From NCBI GenBank assembly GCA_025362535.1, contig JANYGE010000128.1, forward strand, positions 1-7,255: a DNA stretch of 7,255 nt, in the 5' to 3' direction. The notes beneath the pieces are model-generated. The model did no database searches. It saw only the letters and a list, made by a program, of their open reading frames with translations, and had not been told where the DNA came from. Position numbers and translations under genes: made by a program. The DNA is from Hyphomicrobiales bacterium. Its GTDB lineage: Bacteria; Pseudomonadota; Alphaproteobacteria; Rhizobiales; Aestuariivirgaceae. Shown piece after piece: positions 1 to 6,321 of this stretch. Numbering within the stretch: the first letter of the stretch is position 1; each line of letters starts with the position of its first letter.

Positions 1-83
1 ACAAGCTGTGCCATGCAAATGCCTTGGCGAAATAGGCATAAAATATCTGCTCGGCGAATAAAAAATCTAGTCCGGAAAACTAC

Positions 84-704
84 CTAGGCCGATGATTTTG
101 ATGAAAGCCCGGCAGCCAGCGCCATGCTCACCAAATCGGCAAGGCTTGCGGCTTTCATTTTATCCATGAGTCTGGCCCGGTGATTTTCCACCGTGCGCGG
201 GCTGATGCCCGATTCATGCGCGATTATTTTATTTGGATTGCCGTTCACAATGTGGCGTAAGACATCATGCTCACGCGGGGTGAGATTGGAAAATTTTTCT
301 TGGGCTGAAGCGAGCATCGCCGAGGTTTTCAAGACGGCGCGCCTGGTTCTGATCGCCCGTTCCACTGCTGACAGAAACATTTTTCCGTCAATCGGCTTTT
401 CTATAAAATCGACAGCACCGGCTTTCAACGCGCGCACCGCACTCGAAACATCACCATGGCCGGTAATCACAATAAATGGCAAATCAATCGCTTGGCCAAG
501 CAAATGGGCTTGCAAATCGAGACCACCCAGCCCCGGCAAGCGCAAATCAGCCACAATACACAGCGTGGTTTCTGCTGTGTAATCGTTCAGAAAGGCCTCA
601 CATGAGGCATGGGGGATAGATTTATAATCTTTGGCCTCGAGCAAAGCACAAAGCCCAAGCCGCACACCCTCGTCATCATCGATCACATGAATAAGCTCAG
701 CCAT
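84..704 (-). CDS. fixJ: FixJ-family response regulator (receiver + LuxR-type HTH)
   Basis: This 206-aa cytoplasmic transcription factor is the partner of the FixL kinase encoded just upstream. The receiver domain spans about residues 3-120. The acidic pocket is D9-D10-D11, the phospho-acceptor is D53 (in VADLRLPG), the switch threonine is T81 (ITGHGD), and the conserved lysine is K103 (EKP). A short linker leads to a LuxR/GerE helix-turn-helix at about 138-200, with the signature LTPREHDVL and the recognition region SPRTVENHRARLMDKM. Length and domain order match FixJ. In characterised alphaproteobacteria FixJ~P activates fixK; that target is not in this window. The start codon lies inside the fixL stop (TAATG overlap), so translation is probably coupled. 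Only a weak AGGG precedes the start. The family call is firm. The specific name FixJ, rather than another NarL/FixJ-family regulator, rests on the adjacent haem-PAS FixL. Confidence 0.93.
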   Translation of the reverse strand: MAELIHVIDDDEGVRLGLCALLEAKDYKSIPHASCEAFLNDYTAETTLCIVADLRLPGLGGLDLQAHLLGQAIDLPFIVITGHGDVSSAVRALKAGAVDFIEKPIDGKMFLSAVERAIRTRRAVLKTSAMLASAQEKFSNLTPREHDVLRHIVNGNPNKIIAHESGISPRTVENHRARLMDKMKAASLADLVSMALAAGLSSKSSA

Positions 705-1810
705 TAGCCCTGCACCTGCACCGGAATGGTGAACTTGAAGGCGGCACCGCCAAGGCTGCTTTTTTCATGCCACAGCTTGCCGCCATGGGCTTCAACAATG
801 GTGCGGCAAATGGCAAGGCCCAGTCCGGTGCCATCTTTTTTTGTGGTGACGAAGGGGATGAAAAGCTTCCTGGCAGTTGCCTCAGAAATACCGGGGCCAG
901 AATCAAGAATACTGATTTCAATCTGATCCGCTTCAGTCAAACGGGATTGCAAAATCAACTCGCGACGGTCATGGCCGGTCATGGCATCAATGGCATTGCG
1001 CACCAAATTCATCACCACCTGTTGAATTTGGATACGATCAACTTTTGCTTCTGGGCGCTGCGGGGCAAGATCAAAGGTGGTCCGGATGCCGCGGGCTTTG
1101 GAGCCAACGGCGGCTATGGCGTTGGCTTCCTCAATAATGCGGTTGATATCCTCCAGCGCCAATTCTGGAGTTTTCTTGCGGGCAAATTCCCGGATGCGCC
1201 GCACCGTATCGCCCACCCGCTTTATCTGGGCATCGGCCTGATCAATGGCCTTCATGCCCCTGGCGCGGTCATTTTCGTCGTTTGAGTTTAAGAGCTCACG
1301 CGCCACTTCCAAATAGGTGCCTGAGGCTGAAAGGGGTTGATTAACCTCATGGGCCACCATCGAGGTGATCTCACCGAGACTGGCGAGGCGTGCCGCATGG
1401 ATCAGTTCTTCCTGTAATTCATGCACCCGTTGTTCAACTTTTTGCTTCTCGGTCAGGTCACGGATAAAGCCAGCAAACAACCGTCGGTCCGTGGTCTTGG
1501 CTTCGCCAATTGAGAGTTCAATCGGGAAGGTTGAACCATCTTTGCGTTGACCCGTGACGATGCGCCCAATGCCAATAATCCGGCGTTCACCAGTTCGCAG
1601 ATAGCGTTCAATGAAGTTATCATGATGATTGGCAAAATAAGGTGGCATCAGGATTTTGATGTTTTGACCTAAAACCTCTGCTGCCGTATAGTTAAACATT
1701 CTCTCTGCGGTCTTGTTGAATGACTGAATGATAGCCGTTTCATCAATCACAATAATGGCATCTGGAGATGTGTCATATACCGTCTGCAGAATTTGGTTTT
1801 CAATCGGCAT
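704..1810 (-). CDS. fixL: FixL oxygen-sensing haem-PAS histidine kinase
   Basis: Soluble sensor kinase of 368 aa from the ATG at 1810. A TTG at 1825 in the same frame would give 373 aa; an in-frame stop lies just upstream of it, and neither start has a clear Shine-Dalgarno. Numbering from the ATG: one PAS domain (about 7-120), a helical linker (about 120-140), the phospho-acceptor H154 in MVAHEVNQPL, the N-box NLVRNAID (about 268-275), G1 DSGPGI (303-308) and G2 GTGLGLAI (327-334). The PAS domain aligns with the FixL haem pocket: H63 (HHDNFIERY) matches the proximal haem histidine (H200 in Bradyrhizobium FixL), R69 matches R206, and R83 in IIGIGRIVTG matches the O2-sensing R220. I therefore infer haem binding and O2 inhibition of the kinase. 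No membrane segment is visible. It is shorter than the roughly 500-aa rhizobial FixL proteins and lacks a second PAS or a membrane anchor. It is cotranscribed with fixJ. Confidence 0.92.
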   Translation of the reverse strand: MPIENQILQTVYDTSPDAIIVIDETAIIQSFNKTAERMFNYTAAEVLGQNIKILMPPYFANHHDNFIERYLRTGERRIIGIGRIVTGQRKDGSTFPIELSIGEAKTTDRRLFAGFIRDLTEKQKVEQRVHELQEELIHAARLASLGEITSMVAHEVNQPLSASGTYLEVARELLNSNDENDRARGMKAIDQADAQIKRVGDTVRRIREFARKKTPELALEDINRIIEEANAIAAVGSKARGIRTTFDLAPQRPEAKVDRIQIQQVVMNLVRNAIDAMTGHDRRELILQSRLTEADQIEISILDSGPGISEATARKLFIPFVTTKKDGTGLGLAICRTIVEAHGGKLWHEKSSLGGAAFKFTIPVQVQG

Positions 1811-1888
1811 GAGGGATAGATCCAAGGGTGCGCATCAGTTTTCGGGGCCTGATTTAGCAAATCCACAGCTTTCGGCAATGTGACAAGA

Positions 1889-1902
1889 TTGATAGAGATC
1901 AA
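1889..1902. promoter_or_regulatory. FNR/FixK-type box TTGAT-N4-ATCAA
   Basis: A perfect 14-bp palindrome, TTGATAGAGATCAA, matches the full FNR/FixK consensus in both half-sites. It is in the divergent region between fixL and the DUF2892-usp operon. Its centre (1895.5) is about 64 bp before the plus-strand ATG at 1960. A class II arrangement (centre at -41.5) would put the transcription start near 1937 with a -10 at 1925-1930, where CAGGAT matches TATAAT at three of six positions. Toward fixL the centre is about 85 bp from the ATG at 1810, so that side could also be controlled, but no convincing -10 is seen there. Binding by a FixK/FNR-family protein is inferred from the match and the context. 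Confidence 0.87.
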
Positions 1903-1959
1903 TGCGCTTTATTTGGGTTGTGATCAGGATGCTTCGAGAATTACCGATGGAGCAAGGCT

Positions 1960-2157
1960 ATGATGACCAATATGGGAACTTACGACCGGGTCCTGCGTTT
2001 GATTTTAGGCGCTGTGCTCATTGGTTTTGCGCTGATCGCAAAAGAAACGCCTCACAGCTACCTAGGCTGGATTGGTGTTATCCCCATTCTAACAGCGATT
2101 GTAAATTACTGTCCGCTTTACAGCGTGCTGGGTTTGCGGACCGACCAGATTAAATAA
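1960..2157 (+). CDS. DUF2892-type small inner-membrane protein (YgaP-like membrane part)
   Basis: A 65-aa protein with two predicted membrane helices (about residues 10-27 and 35-50). It carries the family features of PF11127/DUF2892: an N-terminal GTYDRVLRLILG, a central GWIGVIPILT, and a terminal CPLYSVLG with a single cysteine at C51. In E. coli YgaP a comparable membrane part is fused to a rhodanese domain; here it stands alone. The biochemical function of stand-alone members is unknown. GGAG at 1949-1952, 7 nt upstream, supports the ATG at 1960; the adjacent ATG at 1963 is an alternative, giving 64 aa. It is the first gene behind the FNR-type box and is followed by usp after 20 bp, so it is probably induced at low oxygen. 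The family call is strong; no role is assigned. Confidence 0.85.
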   Translation: MMTNMGTYDRVLRLILGAVLIGFALIAKETPHSYLGWIGVIPILTAIVNYCPLYSVLGLRTDQIK

Positions 2158-2166
2158 CTTAGACAC

Positions 2167-2171
2167 AGGAG
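2167..2171 (+). promoter_or_regulatory. Shine-Dalgarno AGGAG that fixes the usp start
   Basis: AGGAG ends 6 nt before the ATG at 2178, which is an ideal spacing, but only 3 nt before the in-frame GTG at 2175. The ATG is therefore the better start of the universal stress protein. Confidence 0.75.
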
Positions 2172-2177
2172 TTTGTG

Positions 2178-3035
2178 ATGTCTTTCAAAACAATCGTGGT
2201 TTTACTCAATGATATTGGCCAAACACAAAGATTGTTGGAGGCTTCTAGTGCATTGGCGCGCCAACATGATGCACATCTCATTGGGCTTTATGTGATTCCG
2301 GCAGCGCAAGTCTATTCTGATGCTGGCATGTCTGGCATGCCAATTCTCTTTGAAGGCTATCGCGATTTATTCAAATCGAAACGCGATGCCATAAAGACTG
2401 AATTCGAAGCCAAAACAAAGCTGGAAGGCCTGCGCATGGAGTGGCGCGAGGTTGACTCTACGTTCCCAGAAATTGCACCGGGCGCCATTTTCAATGCCCG
2501 CAGTGCTGATGTGATCATCACCAGCCAAGGCAGCGTGACGACTGATTCCAATGGAATTGAACGGAACATCACAGAACGCCTGATTATGGAATCGGGCAGG
2601 CCTGTTTTGGTTGTGCCAAGGACAGGTCAAATTAAATCCAATGCGACGGGCAAATTTGAAAAAGTGGTGATTGGGGTGAACGGCACACGGGAATCGGCAC
2701 GGGCCATGTTCGATGTGTTACCACTCTTGCGGCACAGCAAGGAAACGCGGTTGGTGTGGGTTGATCCCTATCTGCAACCCGATGATGCGGGTCAGGTTCC
2801 AGGAGCAGAAGAAGCGGCCGTACTCACGCGTCATGGCTTTAAAACCATTGCCGAGCCGATGATGACGGATGGGCGGAATGCGGGCGAAGCCCTGCTATTG
2901 CGCGCCAATGATCTTGGTTCAGATCTCTTGGTGATGGGAGCCTATGGCCATTCACGGATGCGCGAGTTTATTTTTGGTGGTGCCTCACGCTATGTTCTTG
3001 AACATATGACTATTCCCGTTCTCATGTCGCACTAA
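2178..3035 (+). CDS. Tandem-domain universal stress protein (UspA family)
   Basis: A 285-aa soluble protein with two Usp domains in tandem, about residues 1-148 and 158-285. The first begins KTIVVLLND and ends RPVLVVPR; its nucleotide-binding loop (about 115-133) is degenerate. The second begins KVVIGVNGTRES and ends TIPVLMSH. It keeps a near-canonical loop, GAYGHSRMREF...GGAS at about 254-270, fitting G-x2-G-x9-G except that a glycine replaces the usual Ser/Thr after the last G. The C-terminal half may therefore bind ATP or AMP and the N-terminal half probably does not; this is inferred from motifs. Two-domain Usp proteins are common in hypoxia and stress regulons. Here the gene is second in the operon behind the FNR-type box, and its stop is 10 bp before the next start. 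The specific role is unknown; no gene symbol is justified. Confidence 0.9.
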   Translation: MSFKTIVVLLNDIGQTQRLLEASSALARQHDAHLIGLYVIPAAQVYSDAGMSGMPILFEGYRDLFKSKRDAIKTEFEAKTKLEGLRMEWREVDSTFPEIAPGAIFNARSADVIITSQGSVTTDSNGIERNITERLIMESGRPVLVVPRTGQIKSNATGKFEKVVIGVNGTRESARAMFDVLPLLRHSKETRLVWVDPYLQPDDAGQVPGAEEAAVLTRHGFKTIAEPMMTDGRNAGEALLLRANDLGSDLLVMGAYGHSRMREFIFGGASRYVLEHMTIPVLMSH

Positions 3036-3045
3036 GGCCTTCGAC

Positions 3046-3420
3046 ATGACCTTGAGCGAAATCAGAATTGAGATGGCGCGCAACCCTGAATTTCCAGATG
3101 GCAGTGCTGCCCATGGTTATGAATTTGTGGCTCCACTTAACAGTGCGGATCACATAGATGCCGAGGCTTGGCACCAGCTGCGCGCCAAGTGTCGTGTGAA
3201 ACGCTTTTGGCAAGGTGAGCCTGATGAGCTTGGCCATTTGGTGCGAAAACCCGGCGGTTCCTGGGCCTTTCATTACGACGTTCATGGCGATGAGAATGAT
3301 GATGAAACAGGCTATCGTTTGGGCAATCACATCATCCGCAGCGGAGACTATATTTCAATCCGTGAGCATGATGAAGAGATGCACACCTTTAAAATCGTTT
3401 CAGTCACTCTTTTGACTTAG
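3046..3420 (+). CDS. Conserved-looking hypothetical protein, histidine-rich, 124 aa
   Basis: I cannot place this protein in a named family. It is 124 aa, soluble, with no signal peptide or membrane helix. It is acidic and rich in histidine (nine: H23, H36, H43, H64, H76, H80, H95, H108, H113), with one cysteine (C49 in AKCRVKRFW). The central stretch at about 63-90 (GHLVRKPGGSWAFHYDVHGD followed by an acidic DENDDE run) and the C-terminal GDYISIREHDEEMHTFKIVSV look like beta-strand-rich, constrained sequence. The start is supported by a Shine-Dalgarno (AAGG at 3034-3037) inside the usp stop region, 8 nt away, so it is probably translated from the usp message. It is third in the low-oxygen operon. 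Its 3' end overlaps the convergent ccoS by 17 bp. Clustered His and Asp residues could suggest metal binding, but that is only inference. Confidence 0.82.
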   Translation: MTLSEIRIEMARNPEFPDGSAAHGYEFVAPLNSADHIDAEAWHQLRAKCRVKRFWQGEPDELGHLVRKPGGSWAFHYDVHGDENDDETGYRLGNHIIRSGDYISIREHDEEMHTFKIVSVTLLT

Positions 3421-3571
3421 ACTGTTTAGGGCGATCTTCGTCAACGAGGATGCGGTTGGCCGCCCCATCGAGATCATCATATTGCCCACTGCGAATGCTC
3501 CACAGAAATGCCGCAAGGCCAAGGGCGCCCAAGGCCAAGGCTACCGGAATCAGGAACAGCAAAATATTCAT
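3404..3571 (-). CDS. ccoS: CcoS/FixS cbb3 oxidase maturation protein
   Basis: A 55-aa protein, found by translating the space left of ccoI. It has one N-terminal membrane helix (about residues 3-24, MNILLFLIPVALALGALGL...) followed by the family signature FLWSIRSGQYDDLDGAANRIL (about 22-42), ending in a short polar, lysine-rich tail. This is the CcoS/FixS family (usual length about 50-60 aa). In studied bacteria CcoS is needed to insert cofactors into the catalytic subunit CcoN of the cbb3 oxidase. Its ATG overlaps the ccoI stop (ATGA, 3568-3571), with an AGAGGG-like Shine-Dalgarno inside the ccoI end, so translation is probably coupled. It is the last gene of ccoGHIS. The stop (3404-3406) lies within the convergent 124-aa gene, and no terminator is visible between the two operons. 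Confidence 0.93.
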   Translation of the reverse strand: MNILLFLIPVALALGALGLAAFLWSIRSGQYDDLDGAANRILVDEDRPKQSKSKE

Positions 3572-5844
3572 GCCGCCCTCTGCTCAAGGTGAGTTAAGCC
3601 CTGCACTTGGCTTTTGGCTAGGGCTGTGCGTTGGCGAAATTGGAAGGCAAGCCGCAGAGAATTTGCGATCACGATAATAGACGATGTCGACATGGCAATG
3701 GCTGCAATCAGCGGTGACGCAAAGCCCAGCATAGCCAGTGGCACCGCAAGGGCATTATAGCCTACTGCAAGCGTGAAGTTCTGAATCGATATTTGATGCG
3801 TTGCAATCGCAACATTGCGCGCCACCAACACGGGCATCAGACTCTCGCCCATGAAAATCGTATCCGCCGCATTTCGCCCCACATCACTGGCCGATGAAGG
3901 TGCCATGGAGGTAAATCCTGCTGCAAGTGCTGGCGCGTCATTCAGCCCATCACCAACCATAAGAACTTTTCGGCCCGCATCTTTGAGTGCATGAACATTG
4001 GCCAGTTTTGCTTGTGGCGTTACACCCGCCTGCCAAAGCTCAATGCCAAGTCTTTCGGCCGTGCGCTGCACAGCAGCAGGGCGATCCCCAGAAAGAATTT
4101 CCACATGGGTTCCAATCGCCTTCAAAGCCGCAATCACCGCTCCAGCATCATCGCGCAACTCATCTTCGAAAGTAAACAAAGTTGGAGCCCGTGAACCCTT
4201 TACGAGTACAAATTCGGGCAGGCCTTGGGTTTCATTTTCTGGCATGCCACACCAGAAGCGTGATCCGAGTTTTACCTGTTCCCCCTGATCATGGCCGAGC
4301 AAGCCACAACCGGGCACTTCCTCACTCTTTTCTATCACCAAAGGGGTTATGCCTTGCAGCCTTGCAGCCTCACAAATCGCTTTTGAAAGCGGATGGCGGC
4401 TGATCTGGGCCAGACCCGCTGCCAAGGCGAGGGCTGCGGGTGAAAGCGCGGCGGCATTGACCAAGCGCAGATTGCCACGTGTCAGTGTTCCGGTTTTATC
4501 AAATATCACCGTATCAATAGCGCTGAGCTTTTCAAGTGCTGCACCATCTTTTATCATCACACCATTGCGAAAGAGAACACCACTTGCCACGGTCTGCACA
4601 GCTGGCACAGCAAGCCCCAGCGCACAGGGGCAGGTGATGATGAGAACCGCAATCGCCGTCATCAATGACGCGTGCCAATCGCCACCAGTCCAGAACAGCC
4701 AGCCCACCAATGTGAGGCCTGCGAGAATATGCACCGCTGGCGAATAAATCCGGGCCAGCCTGTCGGCGATTTGCACGAAGCGCGAGCGGCTCTGTTCCGC
4801 CGACGTCATGAGGCGGACTATTTCTGCTAAAAATGTATCCTGCCCTGCAGCCGTCACTTCGACCGTCAAGGGGCCTGTCAAATTCATCATGCCGGCATGA
4901 ACCACTGAACCACAGGTTACCGATTCTGGATTGCTCTCACCTGTTACCAATGAGCGATCAATCTCACTCACCCCAGAGGCCACCACACCATCAGCCGCAA
5001 AGCGCTCGCCAGTGGCAACCAGCATTTTCATTTCCGGTTGAATGGCCGTTGCCGAAATGAGCCGCGGCACACCTGCCTCATCAACTATCATTGCACTTGA
5101 TGCGGCAAGGGAGAGAAGTTGAGACACCGCCGAGCGCGCACGGGCCCGCATCAAATGATCAAGATAGCGCCCCGTCAATAAGAAGAACAGCAAGGTTACT
5201 GACGCATCAAAATAAGCCACCTTGCCATGAGTGGAGGTTTCATAGAGGCTCATCATGGCGGCAAGGCAAACCGCGAGCGAAATTGGAACATCCATATTAA
5301 ATTGACCGGATGATAGAGCCCGCGCCGCACTCCTGAAAAATGGGCGACCCGCATAGGCCACGGTGGGCAAGGCAATGACAGCCGAAATCCAATGAAACAG
5401 ATCGCGCGTTGTGCCTTCAGCACCTGACCAGACAGAAACCGAGAGCAACATGATGTTGGCGGCAGCAAAGCCAGAAACTGCAACCGCCCTAAGCAGCATC
5501 CGGCTTTGCGCATCATCCGCTTTAAAGCCAGAGCCACTCGGATCAAACGGACGTGAGGTGAAGCCAAGTTCACTCAAAGTTTTGGCAATAGAATTGGGAT
5601 TGAAATCCGCATCAGTCCATGTGACCAGCAATCTCCTGCCGGTAAAATTTATCCGCGCCGACAAGACATGGGGAAGGCTTTCTATAGCCTCTTCAATCGT
5701 GGTGATCGATTCTGCGCTGGAGAGGCCCGGGATAATCAGATCAATTTCACGCTGGCCGTTTTGTTGGGTGAATATCCACGGCGCTAAATCACCTTGAAAC
5801 AAGGTGCCCGCATCCATCACATTTCCAATTGCACAGCAATTCAT
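3568..5844 (-). CDS. ccoI: CcoI/FixI P1B-type copper-exporting ATPase for cbb3 assembly
   Basis: Inner-membrane P1B-type ATPase of 758 aa, typical for CcoI/FixI. In the family it moves Cu(I) out of the cytoplasm to supply the CuB site of the cbb3 oxidase. Visible features: an N-terminal MNCC, a ferredoxin-like HMA fold (about 33-100), eight membrane helices (about 117-226, 366-419, 685-730), the actuator TGES (301-304), CPC in helix 6 (405-407), the phosphorylation loop DKTGT (D449), the P1B signature HP (484-485), and the hinge GDGLNDAPAL (631-640). YN (696-697) in helix 7 and M718...SS (721-722) in helix 8 fit the Cu(I) subgroup. Oddly, the HMA loop that normally reads GMxCxxC is GLSSAES (40-46), so both metal-binding cysteines are serine. 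All transport and catalytic motifs remain, so activity is expected. GGGAG 7-8 nt upstream supports the start; the gap after ccoH is 12 bp. Confidence 0.95.
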   Translation of the reverse strand: MNCCAIGNVMDAGTLFQGDLAPWIFTQQNGQREIDLIIPGLSSAESITTIEEAIESLPHVLSARINFTGRRLLVTWTDADFNPNSIAKTLSELGFTSRPFDPSGSGFKADDAQSRMLLRAVAVSGFAAANIMLLSVSVWSGAEGTTRDLFHWISAVIALPTVAYAGRPFFRSAARALSSGQFNMDVPISLAVCLAAMMSLYETSTHGKVAYFDASVTLLFFLLTGRYLDHLMRARARSAVSQLLSLAASSAMIVDEAGVPRLISATAIQPEMKMLVATGERFAADGVVASGVSEIDRSLVTGESNPESVTCGSVVHAGMMNLTGPLTVEVTAAGQDTFLAEIVRLMTSAEQSRSRFVQIADRLARIYSPAVHILAGLTLVGWLFWTGGDWHASLMTAIAVLIITCPCALGLAVPAVQTVASGVLFRNGVMIKDGAALEKLSAIDTVIFDKTGTLTRGNLRLVNAAALSPAALALAAGLAQISRHPLSKAICEAARLQGITPLVIEKSEEVPGCGLLGHDQGEQVKLGSRFWCGMPENETQGLPEFVLVKGSRAPTLFTFEDELRDDAGAVIAALKAIGTHVEILSGDRPAAVQRTAERLGIELWQAGVTPQAKLANVHALKDAGRKVLMVGDGLNDAPALAAGFTSMAPSSASDVGRNAADTIFMGESLMPVLVARNVAIATHQISIQNFTLAVGYNALAVPLAMLGFASPLIAAIAMSTSSIIVIANSLRLAFQFRQRTALAKSQVQGLTHLEQRAA

Positions 5845-5856
5845 AGTGCTGCTCCC

Positions 5857-6321
5857 TCAGTTCACAAAAATGCGTTGCACAAACCTTAGAGGCTTACGAT
5901 CTGGCCCTTCGGCAGTTACATCGACATTCCACATGCCAGTACCTAACGGAATATCCATGCCGTAAAGACCGGGTGAAATTTCATGCAGGCTCAGCGTTTT
6001 ATCATCGGTGTCATTGGTTGGGCGTTGCAGAAGCATCCGCACATCAAGGCCGGTTTCTGGTTGATGTGAGCGATCAGAAATGGCGATCTGGGCAGCCGTC
6101 TGGCTCACATCCAGTTTGATCTGCCAACCGGCTGCCTGCTGCTGCCTGGCGATTTCCACATCATGATTAAAGCTTTGACTGGCAACATAGCTATTCTCGA
6201 CCACAAGGCCGGTCCAGCTTGAACTTGCGTAGACTGCCAGTGTGATATTGACAGCAATGATCACCGCAAAGAATGAAACCGTAATCGCGGCCATGTGCCA
6301 ACCCGTGAATGTGCGTGTCAT
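5857..6321 (-). CDS. ccoH: CcoH/FixH cbb3 oxidase assembly protein
   Basis: A 154-aa membrane-anchored protein. One N-terminal helix (about residues 8-32, in GWHMAAITVSFFAVIIAVN...) is followed by the family hallmark SWTGLVVENSYVASQSFN (about 35-52) and a periplasmic beta-rich domain with GW (65-66), the LHEISPGLYGMDIPL region (about 112-126) and W131 in GMWNVDVTAEG. This matches CcoH/FixH in order and length. In known systems CcoH associates with the cbb3 oxidase and its assembly intermediates and is required for stable CcoNOP; the exact chemistry is unsettled. The ATG overlaps the ccoG stop by 4 bp (ATGA, 6318-6321), indicating coupled translation. ccoI follows 12 bp later. Nothing looks broken. 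Confidence 0.94.
   Translation of the reverse strand: MTRTFTGWHMAAITVSFFAVIIAVNITLAVYASSSWTGLVVENSYVASQSFNHDVEIARQQQAAGWQIKLDVSQTAAQIAISDRSHQPETGLDVRMLLQRPTNDTDDKTLSLHEISPGLYGMDIPLGTGMWNVDVTAEGPDRKPLRFVQRIFVN

Noticed and set aside
19..39. Inverted repeat ATGCCT / AGGCAT with a 9-nt loop, 44 bp beyond the fixJ stop, as a possible terminator
   Set aside because: Six-bp AT/GC-mixed stem with no T-tract on the fixJ transcript side; too weak to call.
767..1285. 172-aa plus-strand open frame opposite fixL
   Set aside because: It lies wholly antisense to a kinase with all conserved boxes; its translation shows no domain, so it is a shadow frame.
1902..2153. 83-aa plus-strand frame starting at the FNR box
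   Set aside because: It overlaps the DUF2892 gene in another frame, has no ribosome site, and its product resembles nothing; the 65-aa frame has clear family motifs.
3022..3330. 102-aa minus-strand frame opposite the 124-aa gene
   Set aside because: The plus-strand frame has a Shine-Dalgarno, operon position and constrained motifs; the minus-strand frame has none of these.
3450..3677. 75-aa plus-strand frame across the ccoS/ccoI junction
   Set aside because: Antisense to ccoS and the ccoI end, both of which are recognised families.
4349..4747. 132-aa plus-strand frame inside ccoI
   Set aside because: Antisense to the phosphorylation and CPC regions of a fully intact ATPase; no supporting start signal.
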